Positions 1-8,622 of a DNA stretch of 64,000 bases are shown piece by piece. The DNA is from an uncultured Lachnospiraceae bacterium (GTDB lineage Bacteria > Bacillota > Clostridia > Lachnospirales > Lachnospiraceae), in contig CAJTOO010000005.1 of assembly GCA_910577735.1 (NCBI GenBank), positions 141,937 to 205,936 on the forward strand, read 5' to 3'. The notes under the pieces are model-generated. The model was given only the letters and a program-made list of their open reading frames with translations. It had not been told where the DNA came from and made no database searches. Positions within the stretch are counted from its first letter, which is position 1. Every line of letters begins with the position of its first letter. The translations under genes and the position numbers were made by a program.

Positions 1-679
1 TCTGGTTCTTATAACGAATCAGAATATCCTTTACGAAATCAAAGCGGTCTTCCTCTTTACACCTCTCGATCATTTCAATCAGCTGGCGTCTTCTGACCAC
101 ATAGATACCGCAGGAAATGGTATTGGATTTTGCCACTACCGGCTTCTCCTCGAATTCTTCTATACGGCACTCCTCATTCATCTTGACTGTACCGTAACGC
201 TCCACATTGGTATCCTTGTCCATATCCTTGCATACTACCGTAATGTCTGCCTTCTTCTCGATATGATACTCCAGCACCTTATTATAATCCATCTTATAGA
301 CACAGTCACCGGAAACGATTACCACATAAGGTTCATGGCTGTTCTTTAAGAAAGACAGGTTCTGCGCAATGGCATCTGCCGTACCGCGGTACCATGCATT
401 GCTCTCTGCCGTCAACGCCGGTGTCACCACAAACAGGCCGCCCTGCTTTCTTCCAAAATCCCACCATTTGGAGGAACTTAAATGTTCATTCAAACTACCA
501 GCATTATATTGCGTGAATACAGCTACTTTATTGATGTGGGAATTGGACATATTACTAAGTGCAAAATCAATACTGCGATAGCTGCCCGCGATAGGCATTG
601 CACAGACCGCGCGTTTCTGCGTCAGTTTCTTGATTCTGTGATTATTACCGCCAGCTAAGATAATTCCTATTGCTCTCAC
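1..679 (-). CDS. glgD: GlgD, glucose-1-phosphate adenylyltransferase-like subunit (3' end outside window)
   Basis: Translating the minus strand from 679 gives MRAIGIILAGGNNHRIK, then SYRSIDFALSNM and a GTADAI segment. This is the N-terminal nucleotidyltransferase fold of GlgD, the partner subunit of GlgC in Firmicute glycogen synthesis. The start is GTG at 679-677 and overlaps the last base of the glgC TAG stop, so the two are translationally coupled. About 226 codons are visible and the C-terminal part lies beyond base 1. The pyrophosphorylase loop reads AGGNNHRI rather than the GGQGSRLG of GlgC. That is typical of GlgD and fits a regulatory rather than fully catalytic role. Identification is firm; activity is inferred from the family. 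Confidence 0.93.
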   Translation of the reverse strand, partial: MRAIGIILAGGNNHRIKKLTQKRAVCAMPIAGSYRSIDFALSNMSNSHINKVAVFTQYNAGSLNEHLSSSKWWDFGRKQGGLFVVTPALTAESNAWYRGTADAIAQNLSFLKNSHEPYVVIVSGDCVYKMDYNKVLEYHIEKKADITVVCKDMDKDTNVERYGTVKMNEECRIEEFEEKPVVAKSNTISCGIYVVRRRQLIEMIERCKEEDRFDFVKDILIRYKNQ

Positions 680-1950
680 TATTTATCACCTGCCTTAATC
701 AAAGTTTTACCGCTCGGGAGATTCCCGTTCTCATAGTCTTCAGCTGTAGTCACGCCGAAGACCACTGAATTTTTCCCTATGGTAATTCCTTTCGGAACGA
801 CACTCTTCTCACCCACAGTCACGATGTCATGATCATAAATATGAGGATCTGTCTCATTCGGTACTGCTTCCCCGACACCCAGTTTCACATCGTTCTCAAT
901 TACCGTGTTCTCTGCAACAATTGCCTTGTACAATTCACAGTTTTCACCAATCTGTGTCTGATTCATGATGATAGAATCTTTCACCACTGTGCCTGCTCCG
1001 ATGGTAACGCCGCATCCAATCACGGAATTGTAAACTTTACCGCAGATCTCACATCCCTCACCTATGATACTCTTCTCCACCACACTGTCTGATGATAAAT
1101 ACTGAGGCGGAAGGATCTCACTCTTTGTATATATCTTCCAGTACTCTTCATAAAGATTAAATTCCGGAACAATATCAATCAATTCCATATTGGCTTCCCA
1201 GAAAGAATGAAGTGTCCCCACATCCTTCCAGTAGCCATTAAACTCATATGCATAAAGGGGTGCTCCCTTCTTATGGCAATACGGAATGAGGTGTTTGCCG
1301 AAATCCAGCCCGGGCTGCTGCGCATTTGCCAGAAGCGCCTCCTTTAAGGTCTTCCAATTAAATATGTAAATTCCCATGGATGCAAGATTACTGCGAGGAT
1401 TCTCCGGCTTTTCCTCAAAATCCGTAATCTTTCTGTTCTCATCAGTAATCATAATGCCGAAGCGTTTTGCCTCTTCCATCGGTACCGGCATGACCGCAAT
1501 CGTCACCTCAGCGCCATTTTGCTTGTGGAAATCAAGCATCACCTCGTAATCCATCTTGTAGATATGATCACCAGACAAAATCAGCACATAATCCGGATTA
1601 AAACTCTCCATATAATCCATATTCTGGTAAATCGCATTCGCCGTACCGGTGTACCATTCACTGTTTGCACTCTTCTCGTAAGGGGGCAGTACCGTGACAC
1701 CGCCGATATTCCTGTCAAGATCCCACGGAATACCGATGCCAATGTGTGTATTTAATCGAAGCGGCTGATACTGTGTTAGTACACCTACCGTATCAACACC
1801 CGAATTAATACAGTTACTCAGGGGAAAGTCTATAATCCTGTATTTACTGCCAAAGGATACCGCCGGCTTTGCGACCTTTGATGTGAGTACTCCCAGTCTG
1901 CTTCCCTGACCACCTGCCAACAGCATGGCAATCATTTCTTTTTTTACCAT
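679..1950 (-). CDS. glgC: GlgC, glucose-1-phosphate adenylyltransferase
   Basis: This enzyme makes ADP-glucose from glucose-1-phosphate and ATP, the committed step of bacterial glycogen synthesis. The N-terminus has the nucleotide loop AGGQGSRLG, followed by KPAVSFGSKYRIIDF and SGDHIYKMDY, and the C-terminal third is a hexapeptide-rich left-handed beta-helix. I start it at ATG 1950 because AAGAGGTG lies six bases upstream; an in-frame GTG at 1959 would overlap that site. The product is 423 residues, the usual length. It is followed by glgD with a one-base overlap, so the pair is one transcript. No glycogen synthase is in view; it may lie beyond the left edge. Confidence 0.97.
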   Translation of the reverse strand: MVKKEMIAMLLAGGQGSRLGVLTSKVAKPAVSFGSKYRIIDFPLSNCINSGVDTVGVLTQYQPLRLNTHIGIGIPWDLDRNIGGVTVLPPYEKSANSEWYTGTANAIYQNMDYMESFNPDYVLILSGDHIYKMDYEVMLDFHKQNGAEVTIAVMPVPMEEAKRFGIMITDENRKITDFEEKPENPRSNLASMGIYIFNWKTLKEALLANAQQPGLDFGKHLIPYCHKKGAPLYAYEFNGYWKDVGTLHSFWEANMELIDIVPEFNLYEEYWKIYTKSEILPPQYLSSDSVVEKSIIGEGCEICGKVYNSVIGCGVTIGAGTVVKDSIIMNQTQIGENCELYKAIVAENTVIENDVKLGVGEAVPNETDPHIYDHDIVTVGEKSVVPKGITIGKNSVVFGVTTAEDYENGNLPSGKTLIKAGDK

Positions 1951-2347
1951 CTTTATCACCTCTTATTTCTTAAAATATTTATATATTTTTAGAACAAATA
2001 ATATATGATGTAACCGATGCGGCCCAAACAATCAGTATTGATTAACATTGTGATATTTACTGCTTCTGCATCTATAATATAACAAGTATATCACAATCCG
2101 ACCGAAAACTAAATCACATTTACAAAAACATTCAGTTTTCACTGCTTTTGATATATTAATAATATACAATATTTTATTTACATTTTCAATATCTTTGTCC
2201 ATTTTTTACATAGCTCATTTTATGCAAAACCATCAGCTCATCCTATTTTGTAAATTATGTCTAAAATCTATATCCTGTAAATTCTTATTGGTTTTTTTCC
2301 GTGAAATGAGTATAATACTAGTAAAAAATGTAAATAGGGAGATACCC
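1951..2347. other. Divergent intergenic region glgC / murC
   Basis: About 400 AT-rich bases separate the divergent glgC and murC genes. The murC promoter is clear (2288-2316). For glgC I see several AT-rich hexamers on the minus strand but no confident -35/-10 pair. An in-frame extension of murC back to base 2195 is open but has no Shine-Dalgarno support and precedes the promoter, so I treat it as non-coding. Confidence 0.6.
2288..2316 (+). promoter_or_regulatory. Sigma-A promoter of murC
   Basis: TTGGTT at 2288-2293 and TATAAT at 2311-2316 are separated by exactly 17 bases. The start codon follows about 32 bases after the -10 box, giving a short leader. Confidence 0.75.
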
Positions 2348-3727
2348 ATGTACCAGATCAATTTCCAGAATCCAATTCACATATACTTTATTGGTATCGG
2401 CGGCATCAGTATGAGCGGACTCGCAGAAATCCTTCTGACAGAAAAGTTTCAGATCTCCGGCTCCGACAGAGCGCCTTCTGACCTGACTCATATCCTGACG
2501 GCGCAAGGCGCCCGCGTCTACTATGGACAGCGCGAGGAAAACATCACCCCAGACATTGACCTGATCGTCTATACTGCAGCCATCAAACCTGATAATCCGG
2601 AACTGATCGCCGCCAGACGAATGAATCTTCCCATGTTGACCCGGGCACAGCTTCTGGGGCAGATGATGCAGAATTACAAAACGCCCATTGCCATAAGCGG
2701 CACACACGGCAAGACCACTACCACTTCCATGGTGGCACAGATCCTTCTGGAAGCCGATGTGGATCCTACCTTGTCCATCGGCGGTGTTTACAAACCCATC
2801 GGCGGCAATATCCGTGTCGGTTCCTCTGAATATTTTGTTACAGAAGCCTGCGAATATACCAACAGTTTCTTAAGTTTCCTGCCTAAAATCGGCATCATAC
2901 TTAATATAGAAGAAGATCATCTGGATTTTTTTAAGGATATCCATGAAATCCGTGACTCTTTCCATCGTTTCGCACTCCTTCTTCCTAAAGATGGAACGCT
3001 CATCATCAACGGTGACATGAATCAGGTGGAGGAGATTACCGCAGGGCTTTCCTGCCGGGTCATCACCTACGGTTCTTCCCCTTCCTTCGACTACAGCGCA
3101 TCGCAGATTACCTACGATGACTTAGGCTGCCCCTCTTTTCATCTTATGCGCAAAGGCGGCAAAGAAGAAGTATTCTCTTTAAAAGTCCATGGGGCACACA
3201 ATGTTATGAATGCCCTGGCCGCTATTGCCCTGGCAGACACACTGGCTATCCCCCAAGATGTGATTGCAAAGGGTCTTCTCGCCTTTGGCGGAACAGACCG
3301 CCGGTTCGAATATAAGGGCCAGTTAAATGGTATATCCATTATTGATGACTACGCACACCATCCTACCGAGATTCGGGCCACACTGCACGCCGCCAAAGAA
3401 TATCCGCACAAGAAACTCTGGTGCGTGTTTCAGCCCCACACCTACACGCGTACCAAAGCGTTTCTTGACGAGTTTGCAGATGCCCTGAGCCTTGCCGATG
3501 AGATCATTCTGGCAGATATTTATGCTGCCAGGGAAAAGGATACTCTGGGTATCAGTTCACAGACCCTGCAGGGTAAGATAGAAGAACTGGGACATTCCTG
3601 TCACTATTTTCCATCCTTTGAGGAAATCGAAAAATTCCTTCTTGAAAATTGCACAAAGGGTGATTTGTTGATAACTATGGGGGCCGGTGACGTCGTAAAA
3701 ATCGCGGAAAAACTGTTACAGAAATAA
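2348..3727 (+). CDS. murC: MurC, UDP-N-acetylmuramate--L-alanine ligase
   Basis: MurC adds the first L-alanine to UDP-MurNAc in the cytosolic branch of peptidoglycan synthesis. The N-terminal nucleotide-binding loop GIGGISMSG is at residues 16-24. The Mur-ligase ATP loop GTHGKTTTT begins at residue 118. EEDHLDFF, DYAHHPTEI and FQPHTYTRT follow in family order. ATG 2348 is chosen because GGGAGA lies just upstream and the reading starts MYQINFQNPIHIYFIG as in relatives; the product is 459 residues, the normal size. The gene is monocistronic: it has its own promoter and a terminator hairpin after the stop. Confidence 0.97.
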   Translation: MYQINFQNPIHIYFIGIGGISMSGLAEILLTEKFQISGSDRAPSDLTHILTAQGARVYYGQREENITPDIDLIVYTAAIKPDNPELIAARRMNLPMLTRAQLLGQMMQNYKTPIAISGTHGKTTTTSMVAQILLEADVDPTLSIGGVYKPIGGNIRVGSSEYFVTEACEYTNSFLSFLPKIGIILNIEEDHLDFFKDIHEIRDSFHRFALLLPKDGTLIINGDMNQVEEITAGLSCRVITYGSSPSFDYSASQITYDDLGCPSFHLMRKGGKEEVFSLKVHGAHNVMNALAAIALADTLAIPQDVIAKGLLAFGGTDRRFEYKGQLNGISIIDDYAHHPTEIRATLHAAKEYPHKKLWCVFQPHTYTRTKAFLDEFADALSLADEIILADIYAAREKDTLGISSQTLQGKIEELGHSCHYFPSFEEIEKFLLENCTKGDLLITMGAGDVVKIAEKLLQK

Positions 3728-3867
3728 TTATTCACAATATCCACAGAAAAGAACCGACGATTCGGAAATTTTTCTGTGGATATTTTTGCAAAAGGAACCT
3801 CTCCATTTTACAGCATTTAACAATAAATATCCACAATGTCCACATTTTTGCTGATTCCTGTGAACAA
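3728..3867. promoter_or_regulatory. Cluster of DnaA-box-like 9-mers
   Basis: TTATTCACA at 3728-3736 fits the relaxed box TTATNCACA. ATATCCACA occurs at 3737-3745 and 3827-3835, and on the minus strand at 3775-3783. A weaker TGTCCACA lies at 3837-3844, and TTGTTCACA is on the minus strand at 3859-3867. All lie just upstream of the DnaD-like and DnaI-like genes. Binding by DnaA is inferred from motif density only. Confidence 0.45.
3736..3787 (+). terminator. Rho-independent terminator after murC
   Basis: AATATCCACAGAAAA (3736-3750) pairs with TTTTCTGTGGATATT (3770-3784), then runs into T residues. Both arms contain the DnaA-box-like core TATCCACA, so this hairpin is also part of the box cluster described separately. 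Confidence 0.7.
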
Positions 3868-3920
3868 GTTTTTTTCTTTCGGTTTGTGACTGTTTACCTA
3901 TTCCTTTTTAAAAAATGCTA

Positions 3921-3929
3921 TGCTATAAT
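3921..3929 (+). promoter_or_regulatory. Extended -10 promoter of the dnaD-dnaI-prs cluster
   Basis: TGCTATAAT at 3921-3929 is an extended -10 (TGN-TATAAT). The matching -35 position (3901-3906, TTCCTT) is poor, as is common with extended -10 promoters. About 120 bases of leader precede the DnaD-like start codon. Confidence 0.55.
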
Positions 3930-4048
3930 TCATTTTGTTCCCTTATGGACGTCTCTCAGAATCATAAGATTTTTTCGGAATTTCGTTTTTACTATAACAG
4001 GAAATTCCTCACTAATATTGTTTTCTATATATGCAGGGTGGTAACAAA

Positions 4049-5155
4049 ATGAGTCGATTGACAATTTATCAGGATAATTACACAGATTCCACGGTGATTT
4101 CCAACCGTTTTATAGACGAATATATGCAGGCAGCCAATGATGCCCAGCTCAAGATTTATCTCTATCTGATCCGCATGATGAGCGCAAGGCTCGGCACCAG
4201 TATCTGTGACATTGCTGATACTTTCAACTATACCGAGAAAGACGTGATGCGTGCCTTAAAATATTGGGAAAAGAATCGTCTTCTCACTCTAGACTACGAT
4301 GAGAACAAGAGTGTCATCGGCATTCATTTGATGGATTTTGGTGCCTCTCCTTCCTCTTCCGTGCCGCCCCAGATTGCGCCGGTGCCCAGTGTATCAGTTC
4401 CGCCTGCGGCTCCTTTGGCATCCGTTGTACCGATCGCCTCAAAGTTCCCCGCCGATCAATCGGAAGCGGAACAGGCCGCAATCCCTGCGCCAGAGACTTA
4501 TGCTAAGCCAAACTACACGCTGGATGAGTTGAAGACTTTCAAATCCAACGAAACTTCCTCCAGGCTTCTTTTTGTGGCTGAACAGTATTTGAAGAAAACA
4601 TTGAGTGCAAACGATGTCCACACAATTCTTTATATTTCGGACAAGCTTAAGTTCTCAGAAGATTTAATCGATTACCTGATTCAATACTGTGTAGAACGCG
4701 GCAAAAAGGATATGCGTTACATAGAAAAAGTAGCCTTAAGCTGGGCAGAGCAGGGTATCACCACACCCAAACAGGCCGCCGGACTTGCCGGTAAATATGA
4801 TAAATCTGTCTATGATATCATGAAAGCCCTGGGCAGGTACGGTACTCCCACAGATACGGAAGTATCCTATATCAATCGCTGGATAAAGGAGTATGGCTTT
4901 CAAACAGATGTGATATTGACTGCCTGTGAGCGTACTGTTCTGGCTACTGATAACCACCGCTTTGAATATGCCGACAGCATTTTAAGTAATTGGTATAAAG
5001 CAGGCGTCCACCATAAGAGTGACATACTGCCCCTGGATGAAGATTACCGCAGGGCGAAGGCATCCTCCCGCACTGCCACTGGTAACAAATTTAACCAGTT
5101 TAAACAAAACGATTATGATTTCGATATGCTGGAACAGGAAATCTTAAGCAATTAA
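4049..5155 (+). CDS. DnaD/DnaB-domain primosomal protein
   Basis: This 368-residue protein has an N-terminal winged-helix-like region (about 1-90), a proline/alanine/serine-rich linker (about 95-150) and a helical DnaB_2/DnaD-type domain from about residue 155. Proteins of this type remodel the origin and help load the replicative helicase in Firmicutes. ATG 4049 is preferred over an ATG 18 bases upstream because AGGGTGG sits at correct spacing before it. The helicase-loader gene follows 18 bases after the stop, supporting a primosome role. Which of B. subtilis DnaB or DnaD it matches cannot be decided here. Confidence 0.85.
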   Translation: MSRLTIYQDNYTDSTVISNRFIDEYMQAANDAQLKIYLYLIRMMSARLGTSICDIADTFNYTEKDVMRALKYWEKNRLLTLDYDENKSVIGIHLMDFGASPSSSVPPQIAPVPSVSVPPAAPLASVVPIASKFPADQSEAEQAAIPAPETYAKPNYTLDELKTFKSNETSSRLLFVAEQYLKKTLSANDVHTILYISDKLKFSEDLIDYLIQYCVERGKKDMRYIEKVALSWAEQGITTPKQAAGLAGKYDKSVYDIMKALGRYGTPTDTEVSYINRWIKEYGFQTDVILTACERTVLATDNHRFEYADSILSNWYKAGVHHKSDILPLDEDYRRAKASSRTATGNKFNQFKQNDYDFDMLEQEILSN

Positions 5156-5173
5156 CCATAAGGAGCCCCTACC

Positions 5174-6145
5174 GTGCCACTGACGAACACACAATATGAT
5201 CAGATTCTTCATCAATATGAGATGAAACAGGCGAAAAGCCGTCATGAGGCTGAACAGAAACTTTCCTATGTGTATGAACACATCCCCGGTTATCGGGAGC
5301 TGACTGAGTCTGTTGCTGCCGTGTCCGTTGCTCAGGGCCGAAAGCTTCTTTCCGGAGACGATGAAGCCCTCGAAGATCTGAGGGATTCTCTGGCTGAACT
5401 TTCTGGCCGCAAAGCACAGCTCCTTCAGGATTTTGGGCTTCCCGAAGATTATCTTGAACCCGCTTATGAATGTCCGGATTGCAAAGATACGGGCTATGTG
5501 GAAGGCGAGAAATGCCACTGCTTTAAGCAGGCCATGATCACCCTTCTCTACGAGCAGTCCAATATTCAGGAAATGCTTCGTACCGAAAATTTCAACACGT
5601 TATCTTATGAATACTACGAGGGAGATGACCTATCGCGTTTTCAAAACGCTGTCAGAACCTGTCAGAATTTTATCAAAAATTTCAATTCCGACTACCATAA
5701 TCTGTTTTTTTATGGTACAGTGGGTACGGGAAAATCATTTCTTTCCGGCTGTGTGGCAAAAGAGTTGATCGAACGGGGACATTCCGTCATCTACTTCGGT
5801 GCAACCGGTCTGTTTGATTTACTTTCTAAACATTCCTTTGATTATAAGAACAGAGAAGAACTGCGAAGTGCCTATGCCGATCTTTATCAGTGTGATCTGC
5901 TCATCGTTGACGATCTTGGTACAGAACTGACTAACCAGTTCGTCACATCCCAGCTCTTTGCACTGTTAAACGAACGCCATATGGGCAAAAAGGCTACCAT
6001 TATCTCTACCAATCTGTCTTTGGAAGAATTGAGGAACCGGTATTCAGACCGCATCTTCTCCCGTATCACAAGCAACTATGAAGTCTGTAAACTGTCCGGA
6101 CAGGACATTCGTATGTACAAAAAGAGACTGCTGAACAGAAAGTGA
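5174..6145 (+). CDS. DnaI/DnaC-like helicase loader ATPase
   Basis: This is a 323-residue AAA+ loader that delivers DnaB helicase to single-stranded DNA. An N-terminal region is followed by a CPDC...CHC zinc cluster (Cys100, Cys103, Cys114, Cys116). Walker A GTVGTGKS begins at residue 181, Walker B LLIVDD at 242-247, and an arginine-bearing SDRIFSRI segment lies near the C-terminus. The start is GTG 5174, with AAGGAG nine bases upstream. It lies directly downstream of the DnaD-like gene. The zinc cluster and ATPase order match DnaI of Gram-positives better than E. coli DnaC. Confidence 0.9.
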   Translation: MPLTNTQYDQILHQYEMKQAKSRHEAEQKLSYVYEHIPGYRELTESVAAVSVAQGRKLLSGDDEALEDLRDSLAELSGRKAQLLQDFGLPEDYLEPAYECPDCKDTGYVEGEKCHCFKQAMITLLYEQSNIQEMLRTENFNTLSYEYYEGDDLSRFQNAVRTCQNFIKNFNSDYHNLFFYGTVGTGKSFLSGCVAKELIERGHSVIYFGATGLFDLLSKHSFDYKNREELRSAYADLYQCDLLIVDDLGTELTNQFVTSQLFALLNERHMGKKATIISTNLSLEELRNRYSDRIFSRITSNYEVCKLSGQDIRMYKKRLLNRK

Positions 6146-6153
6146 GGATTTGC

Positions 6154-7347
6154 ATGACCAGACGAGAAGAAAAGAGAAATCTGGAAACCATACCCGTTGG
6201 CTCTCTGGGGATGATTCCGCTGGAAGGCTGTATCAATCTGGGTAAAAAGGTCGATTACTATCTTGTAAAATGGCGTACTGAGCGAGAGAGTGAGCACAAG
6301 GATTCCCTCGCCTTTTCGGGTTATCAGCGCGACACTTATATTCTGGATGCCAAAGTACCGCGGTTTGGCTCCGGCGAAGCCAAAGGCGTGATCAAAGAAT
6401 CTGTACGCGGAACAGATCTGTACCTTCTTGTAGATGTGGCTAATTACAGCCTGACCTACTCCCTCTGCGGACATGAGAACCACATGTCTCCGGACGATCA
6501 TTATCAGGACTTAAAACGGATTATCGCTGCTGTCGGCGGCAAGGCAAGACGAATCACCGTTATTATGCCCTTCCTTTATGAAAGCAGACAGCATAAAAGA
6601 ACTGCCAGAGAATCTTTAGACTGCGCTCTGGCACTCCAGGAAATGGTTAATATGGGCGTGGATAATATCATCACCTTTGATGCCCACGATCCCCGTGTGC
6701 AAAACGCCATTCCACTGCACGGCTTTGAAACCGTTCAACCCGCCTATCAGTTTATCAAAGGACTGCTTGCCAATGTGCAGGATTTAAAAATCAATGCAGA
6801 TCACATGATGGTCATCAGTCCGGATGAGGGCGGCATGAGCAGGGCTATCTATATTGCCAACGTGCTTGGGCTTGATATGGGTATGTTCTATAAGAGAAGA
6901 GATTATACCCGCATTGTAAATGGCCGTAATCCGATTATTGCCCACGAATTTCTGGGGAGCAGCGTGGAGGGCAAGGATGTGATCATCATCGATGATATGA
7001 TTTCTTCAGGTGAAAGCGTTCTGGAAGTTGCTGCAGCACTTAAGGACAGAAAAGCCAATCGTATTTTCGTCTTCTCCACCTTTGGACTATTCACTGCCGG
7101 ACTTGCAGGCTTTGACAAAGCCTATGAAAAAGGTACAATACACAGAGTTCTGACCACAAATCTGATCTACCAGACGCCGGAACTTTTGAAGCGTGAATGG
7201 TATATCGACTGCGATATGAGTAAATATATTGCCTATATCATTGACACATTAAACCATGATACTTCCATCAGTGATCTGTTAAATCCTGTAGAACGTATTC
7301 AGGCATGTGTGGCAAGGTATCATGCAGGAGAAACCGAGGGGGTATAA
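6154..7347 (+). CDS. prs: Ribose-phosphate pyrophosphokinase (long form)
   Basis: This enzyme transfers pyrophosphate from ATP to ribose-5-phosphate to make PRPP for nucleotide, histidine and tryptophan synthesis. The PRPP loop IIIDDMISSGES lies near residues 277-287, and FDAHDPRVQNAIP and KRRDYTR mark the ATP and phosphate sites. At 397 residues it is longer than the classical enzyme of about 315, with an N-terminal extension. Such long variants are common in Clostridia. I choose ATG 6154, eight bases after the upstream stop, over an overlapping GTG at 6142. A hairpin overlapping the stop codon probably ends the transcript. Confidence 0.9.
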   Translation: MTRREEKRNLETIPVGSLGMIPLEGCINLGKKVDYYLVKWRTERESEHKDSLAFSGYQRDTYILDAKVPRFGSGEAKGVIKESVRGTDLYLLVDVANYSLTYSLCGHENHMSPDDHYQDLKRIIAAVGGKARRITVIMPFLYESRQHKRTARESLDCALALQEMVNMGVDNIITFDAHDPRVQNAIPLHGFETVQPAYQFIKGLLANVQDLKINADHMMVISPDEGGMSRAIYIANVLGLDMGMFYKRRDYTRIVNGRNPIIAHEFLGSSVEGKDVIIIDDMISSGESVLEVAAALKDRKANRIFVFSTFGLFTAGLAGFDKAYEKGTIHRVLTTNLIYQTPELLKREWYIDCDMSKYIAYIIDTLNHDTSISDLLNPVERIQACVARYHAGETEGV

Positions 7348-7361
7348 TACCTCTCGGTTTC
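7330..7361 (+). terminator. Hairpin overlapping the prs stop codon
   Basis: GAAACCGAG near 7330 pairs with CTCGGTTTC ending at 7361, with a GGTAT/ATACC inner stem. The stop codon TAA lies in the loop. The T tract is weak, so it may act as a partial terminator or 3' stabiliser. Confidence 0.55.
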
Positions 7362-7395
7362 TCAGGTTATATCATATCCGTCCCCATTTTACTTC

Positions 7396-7836
7396 TTAAA
7401 ACATCCCAAATATTTTGTCATTGAATGATTTGTATATGGTATCGTAGTCTGTATATGCAAGCTGCCTGCTGTTCTTAAACCTTTTTCTCCATTCATCACG
7501 GATTGCATCTGCCAGAATGACTGCACATGCACTCTGCGTTAACAGGATGGCCGGAAATATATAATAAATCATAAAGCAGTTGATATCAACCTGTTTGCGG
7601 GAAGAAATCTTCCCTCTTTTGGAAAACAGGCTCTCTGCCACATCCGCAAATAAGCCCGCGAGCTTTTCTGCTTCAGCCGTCTGATCCCCGGCCTCTTCCA
7701 CAGCCTCTGTCATTTCCAGAAGAACGTCCCCGTGCCTTTCACGAAACTCTGTCATCCACTTCTCATAGGACGCCTTTTTGACACCGTCTGTCATAGGATA
7801 CATTTTATCAAACATTTTTTCTACACGTTCCTGCAT
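7396..7836 (-). CDS. Hypothetical protein, about 146 aa
   Basis: I do not recognise a family. The protein is charged in its first half (RFAEE-type helices rich in Glu and Lys) and has one moderately hydrophobic segment in the middle (NCFMIYYIFPAILLTQSACAV). The C-terminus is aromatic and polar. It could be a soluble helical protein or weakly membrane associated. GGAGGA directly before ATG 7836 supports that start; an ATG four codons upstream is also possible. It is convergent with prs and divergent from queT, so it is a single-gene unit. Confidence 0.6.
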   Translation of the reverse strand: MQERVEKMFDKMYPMTDGVKKASYEKWMTEFRERHGDVLLEMTEAVEEAGDQTAEAEKLAGLFADVAESLFSKRGKISSRKQVDINCFMIYYIFPAILLTQSACAVILADAIRDEWRKRFKNSRQLAYTDYDTIYKSFNDKIFGMF

Positions 7837-7927
7837 GTCTTCCTCCATCCTGCAATTGCAATCAATTTCTTTCCACCTATTTTATAAAGCTTCCATAACA
7901 ATCTCTCAAAATAATGTCTTCCACCGC

Positions 7928-7955
7928 TTGACTTTTCATGATTTCTCTGTATAAT
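7928..7955 (+). promoter_or_regulatory. Promoter of queT
   Basis: TTGACT at 7928-7933 and TATAAT at 7950-7955 are spaced by 16 bases. Transcription would start about 30 bases before the riboswitch candidate. Confidence 0.7.
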
Positions 7956-7989
7956 AAATGTTCGGGAATTTCCATATTTCTATAAAACC

Positions 7990-8054
7990 AAGGTCTAAAC
8001 TATAACGACCCGAGTGTTCGAGACCTTCCACTCGTAAAACAAAACTAAAGGAGA
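7990..8054 (+). promoter_or_regulatory. preQ1-type riboswitch (class III-like pseudoknot) upstream of queT
   Basis: AAGGTCT (7990-7996) pairs with AGACCTT (8021-8027) to form a first stem. CGAGTG inside its loop (8011-8016) pairs with CACTCG (8029-8034) beyond the stem, giving an H-type pseudoknot. An A-rich strand then leads into the Shine-Dalgarno sequence AAAGGAG (8047-8053). A pseudoknot next to the ribosome site of a queuosine-precursor transporter fits a preQ1 sensor that controls translation. The class assignment is tentative; the pseudoknot complementarity is seen directly. Confidence 0.7.
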
Positions 8055-8062
8055 ACAAAATC

Positions 8063-8608
8063 ATGAAAAACAAAGCAACCGCTGTTTCCGCAGGAACAGT
8101 CATTTCACCGACCCTGTCTTTGGTCCAGGCGGCCATGATCGCCGCCATCTACGTTGTGCTCACCTTCATAGCCAACGCCTTCGGCCTTGCCAACTATGCT
8201 ATTCAAATCCGTTTCTCAGAAGCGCTCACCATCCTGCCTTTCTTTACCCCGGCTGCGATACCCGGTCTCTTTATCGGCTGTCTGCTCAGCAACATACTGA
8301 CAGGTTGCGCCCTGCCGGATATTATATTTGGCAGTCTGGCAACGCTGATCGGCGCTGTCGGCACCTTTGCCCTGCGCAGATGGAAGTGGTGTGCGCCAAT
8401 ATGTCCGATTATCGCCAATATGATCATTGTCCCCCTGATTCTGATCTATGGATACGGGCTGCTGATTGAGGGGATGAGTACTCTGCAGTGCTTTGGGTAT
8501 TATTGTCTTACCGTAGGTGCCGGAGAAGTAATCTCCTGCGGTATACTTGGTATGATTCTGCTTACCGCACTGCAAAAATATCAGGGCAAAATATTCGGCA
8601 TTCATTGA
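8063..8608 (+). CDS. queT: QueT family queuosine-precursor transporter
   Basis: This 181-residue integral membrane protein has about five or six hydrophobic segments. Its N-terminal LVQAAMIAAIYVVLTF and QIRFSEALTILPFF segments are typical of QueT, a substrate-binding subunit of an ECF-type importer for preQ1 or related precursors. ATG 8063 follows AAAGGAG. The preceding pseudoknot (7990-8054) independently points to preQ1 regulation. No dedicated ECF energising genes are adjacent, so it probably shares a common ECF module elsewhere in the genome. Confidence 0.9.
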   Translation: MKNKATAVSAGTVISPTLSLVQAAMIAAIYVVLTFIANAFGLANYAIQIRFSEALTILPFFTPAAIPGLFIGCLLSNILTGCALPDIIFGSLATLIGAVGTFALRRWKWCAPICPIIANMIIVPLILIYGYGLLIEGMSTLQCFGYYCLTVGAGEVISCGILGMILLTALQKYQGKIFGIH

Positions 8609-8622
8609 TTTCCGTACTGATA

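Noticed and set aside
3728..4048. Chromosomal replication origin
   Set aside because: Boxes are dense but dnaA, dnaN and rpmH are absent and there is no clear unwinding element array; a regulatory cluster is the safer reading.
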